DNA from: Bacteroidales bacterium
GTDB lineage: Bacteria > Bacteroidota > Bacteroidia > Bacteroidales > UBA932
DNA: 5,014 nucleotides
NCBI GenBank assembly: GCA_016283985.1
Contig: JAEENZ010000088.1
Coordinates: forward strand, 1-5,014
Reading direction: 5' to 3'
Shown: positions 4,409 through 5,014 of the stretch, piece after piece
How the letters are laid out: every line of letters begins with the position of its first letter
Position numbering within the stretch: the stretch's first letter is position 1
Notes under the pieces: model-generated
What the model was told of the DNA's origin: nothing
Seen by the model: the letters and a program-made list of their open reading frames with translations, nothing else
The model's database searches: none
Translations under genes and position numbers: made by a program

Positions 4409-5014
4409 ATGATCTCACAAACCTTTGATTGGCGAGACTTTCTGCGCCGGGTGGCCGTCATCGCCATCCCGGTGGCCCTGCAGAACCTGCTGACCACCAC
4501 CGGCAGCATGGTGGACACCATGATGATCGCCTCCCTGGGCCAGACCCAGCTGGGGGCCGTGGGCCTCTGCGCCCAGTTCTCCTCCCTGATGTTCAGCTGC
4601 TACTGGGGCTTCATCGGCGGGGGCATGCTCTTCATCTCCCAATACTGGGGGGCCAAGGACCACGACGGCATCAACCGTTCCTACGGCCTGACCCTCAGCT
4701 GCATGATGACCGTGGCCGTCGTTTTCTGCTGCCTGGCCACCCTCTGCCCGAGGGCGGTGATGCGCCTGTATACGGATAAAGAGGCCCTGCAGGAGGTAGG
4801 CGAACAGTATCTGCGCATCGTGGGCTTCAACTATCCCCTCATGGTGCTGAGCATGGCCATGGCGACCCTGCTGCGCTGCACGGAGCGGGTGCGCATCCCC
4901 CTCTATGGCTCCATCGTCTCCGTCTTTGTCAATGTGGGCCTCAACTATGTGCTGATCTTCGGGCATCTGGGCCTCCCCGCCATGGGCGTGCGGGGCGCGG
5001 CCTTGGCCACGGTG
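4409..5014 (+). CDS. MATE-family efflux transporter, N-terminal part (3' end outside window)
   Basis: The first 202 residues are visible and the frame is open to the window end; MATE proteins usually have about 450 residues with 12 membrane helices. The start of the family is well preserved: AVIAIPVALQNLLTTTGSMVD at about 16-36, with Pro21 and Asp36, then the glycine-rich LGQTQLGAVG turn. Hydrophobic helices follow at roughly 14-34, 48-75, 93-115, 130-155 and 163-185, with basic inter-helix residues, for example RCTERVRIP. MATE exporters expel cationic drugs, toxins or metabolites across the cytoplasmic membrane in exchange for Na+ or H+; the substrate cannot be told from this half. AAGGAG sets the start. 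The IS ends only 32 bp before the ATG, so any original promoter further up now lies on the far side of a 1.47-kb insertion. The gene was missed by closed-ORF logic because no stop lies in the window. Confidence 0.92.
   Translation, partial: MISQTFDWRDFLRRVAVIAIPVALQNLLTTTGSMVDTMMIASLGQTQLGAVGLCAQFSSLMFSCYWGFIGGGMLFISQYWGAKDHDGINRSYGLTLSCMMTVAVVFCCLATLCPRAVMRLYTDKEALQEVGEQYLRIVGFNYPLMVLSMAMATLLRCTERVRIPLYGSIVSVFVNVGLNYVLIFGHLGLPAMGVRGAALATV

Noticed and set aside
4415..4966. Minus-strand open frame and a second plus-strand frame over the MATE gene
   Set aside because: Both are His/Gly/Pro-rich shadows of a clear membrane protein read in the frame from 4409.

Overview
The GC-rich flanking genes, strong AGGAG/GGAGG ribosome binding sites, a Gram-positive style lipoprotein, and an IS110 element next to AT-rich accessory DNA together suggest a chromosomal segment of a GC-rich gut-type Clostridia (Oscillospirales-like). 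This assignment is an inference from style, not from a marker gene.

Layout, left to right. Positions 1-501 hold the 3' end of a gene for a MoaF-like (lipocalin/phenolic-acid-decarboxylase-like fold) protein, followed by a GC-rich hairpin. Positions 571-643 hold an intact 73-bp palindromic repeat (28-nt arms, 17-nt loop). A lipoprotein with a C-terminal NTF2-like region (762-1667) follows and ends at a clear intrinsic terminator. Directly after that terminator lies the frameshifted C-terminal remnant of a tyrosine recombinase (1717-1916). Base composition then drops sharply. An AT-rich gene on the minus strand (2026-2652) encodes an unfamiliar zinc-ribbon/TPR/beta-rich-tail protein. Upstream of it is a cluster of GGGGACGGTTC/TGTCAA units running into a second copy of the 73-bp palindrome.

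That second palindrome is split after its GGGAAC by a complete IS110-family insertion sequence of about 1.47 kb (about 2904-4376). Its missing right part (CGTCCC...) reappears beyond the right end of the element. The IS encodes a 384-aa DEDD/serine transposase (3132-4286) preceded by about 228 nt of leader. That leader folds on paper like an IS110 bridge RNA: an 8-bp basal stem encloses a second stem with a large internal loop. The 3' side of the loop carries GGGGACGGTT, the exact complement of the AACCGTCCC(C) half-site into which the element is inserted. A second segment of the leader repeats GCATTAA from the right end of the IS, as a donor guide would. The window therefore appears to show a programmed-recombinase IS, its guide RNA, its occupied target and an unoccupied target 2.3 kb away.

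The window closes with the first 202 codons of a MATE-family multidrug/toxin exporter (4409-5014). Its start codon lies only 32 bp from the IS right end, so the IS has probably separated it from its original promoter.
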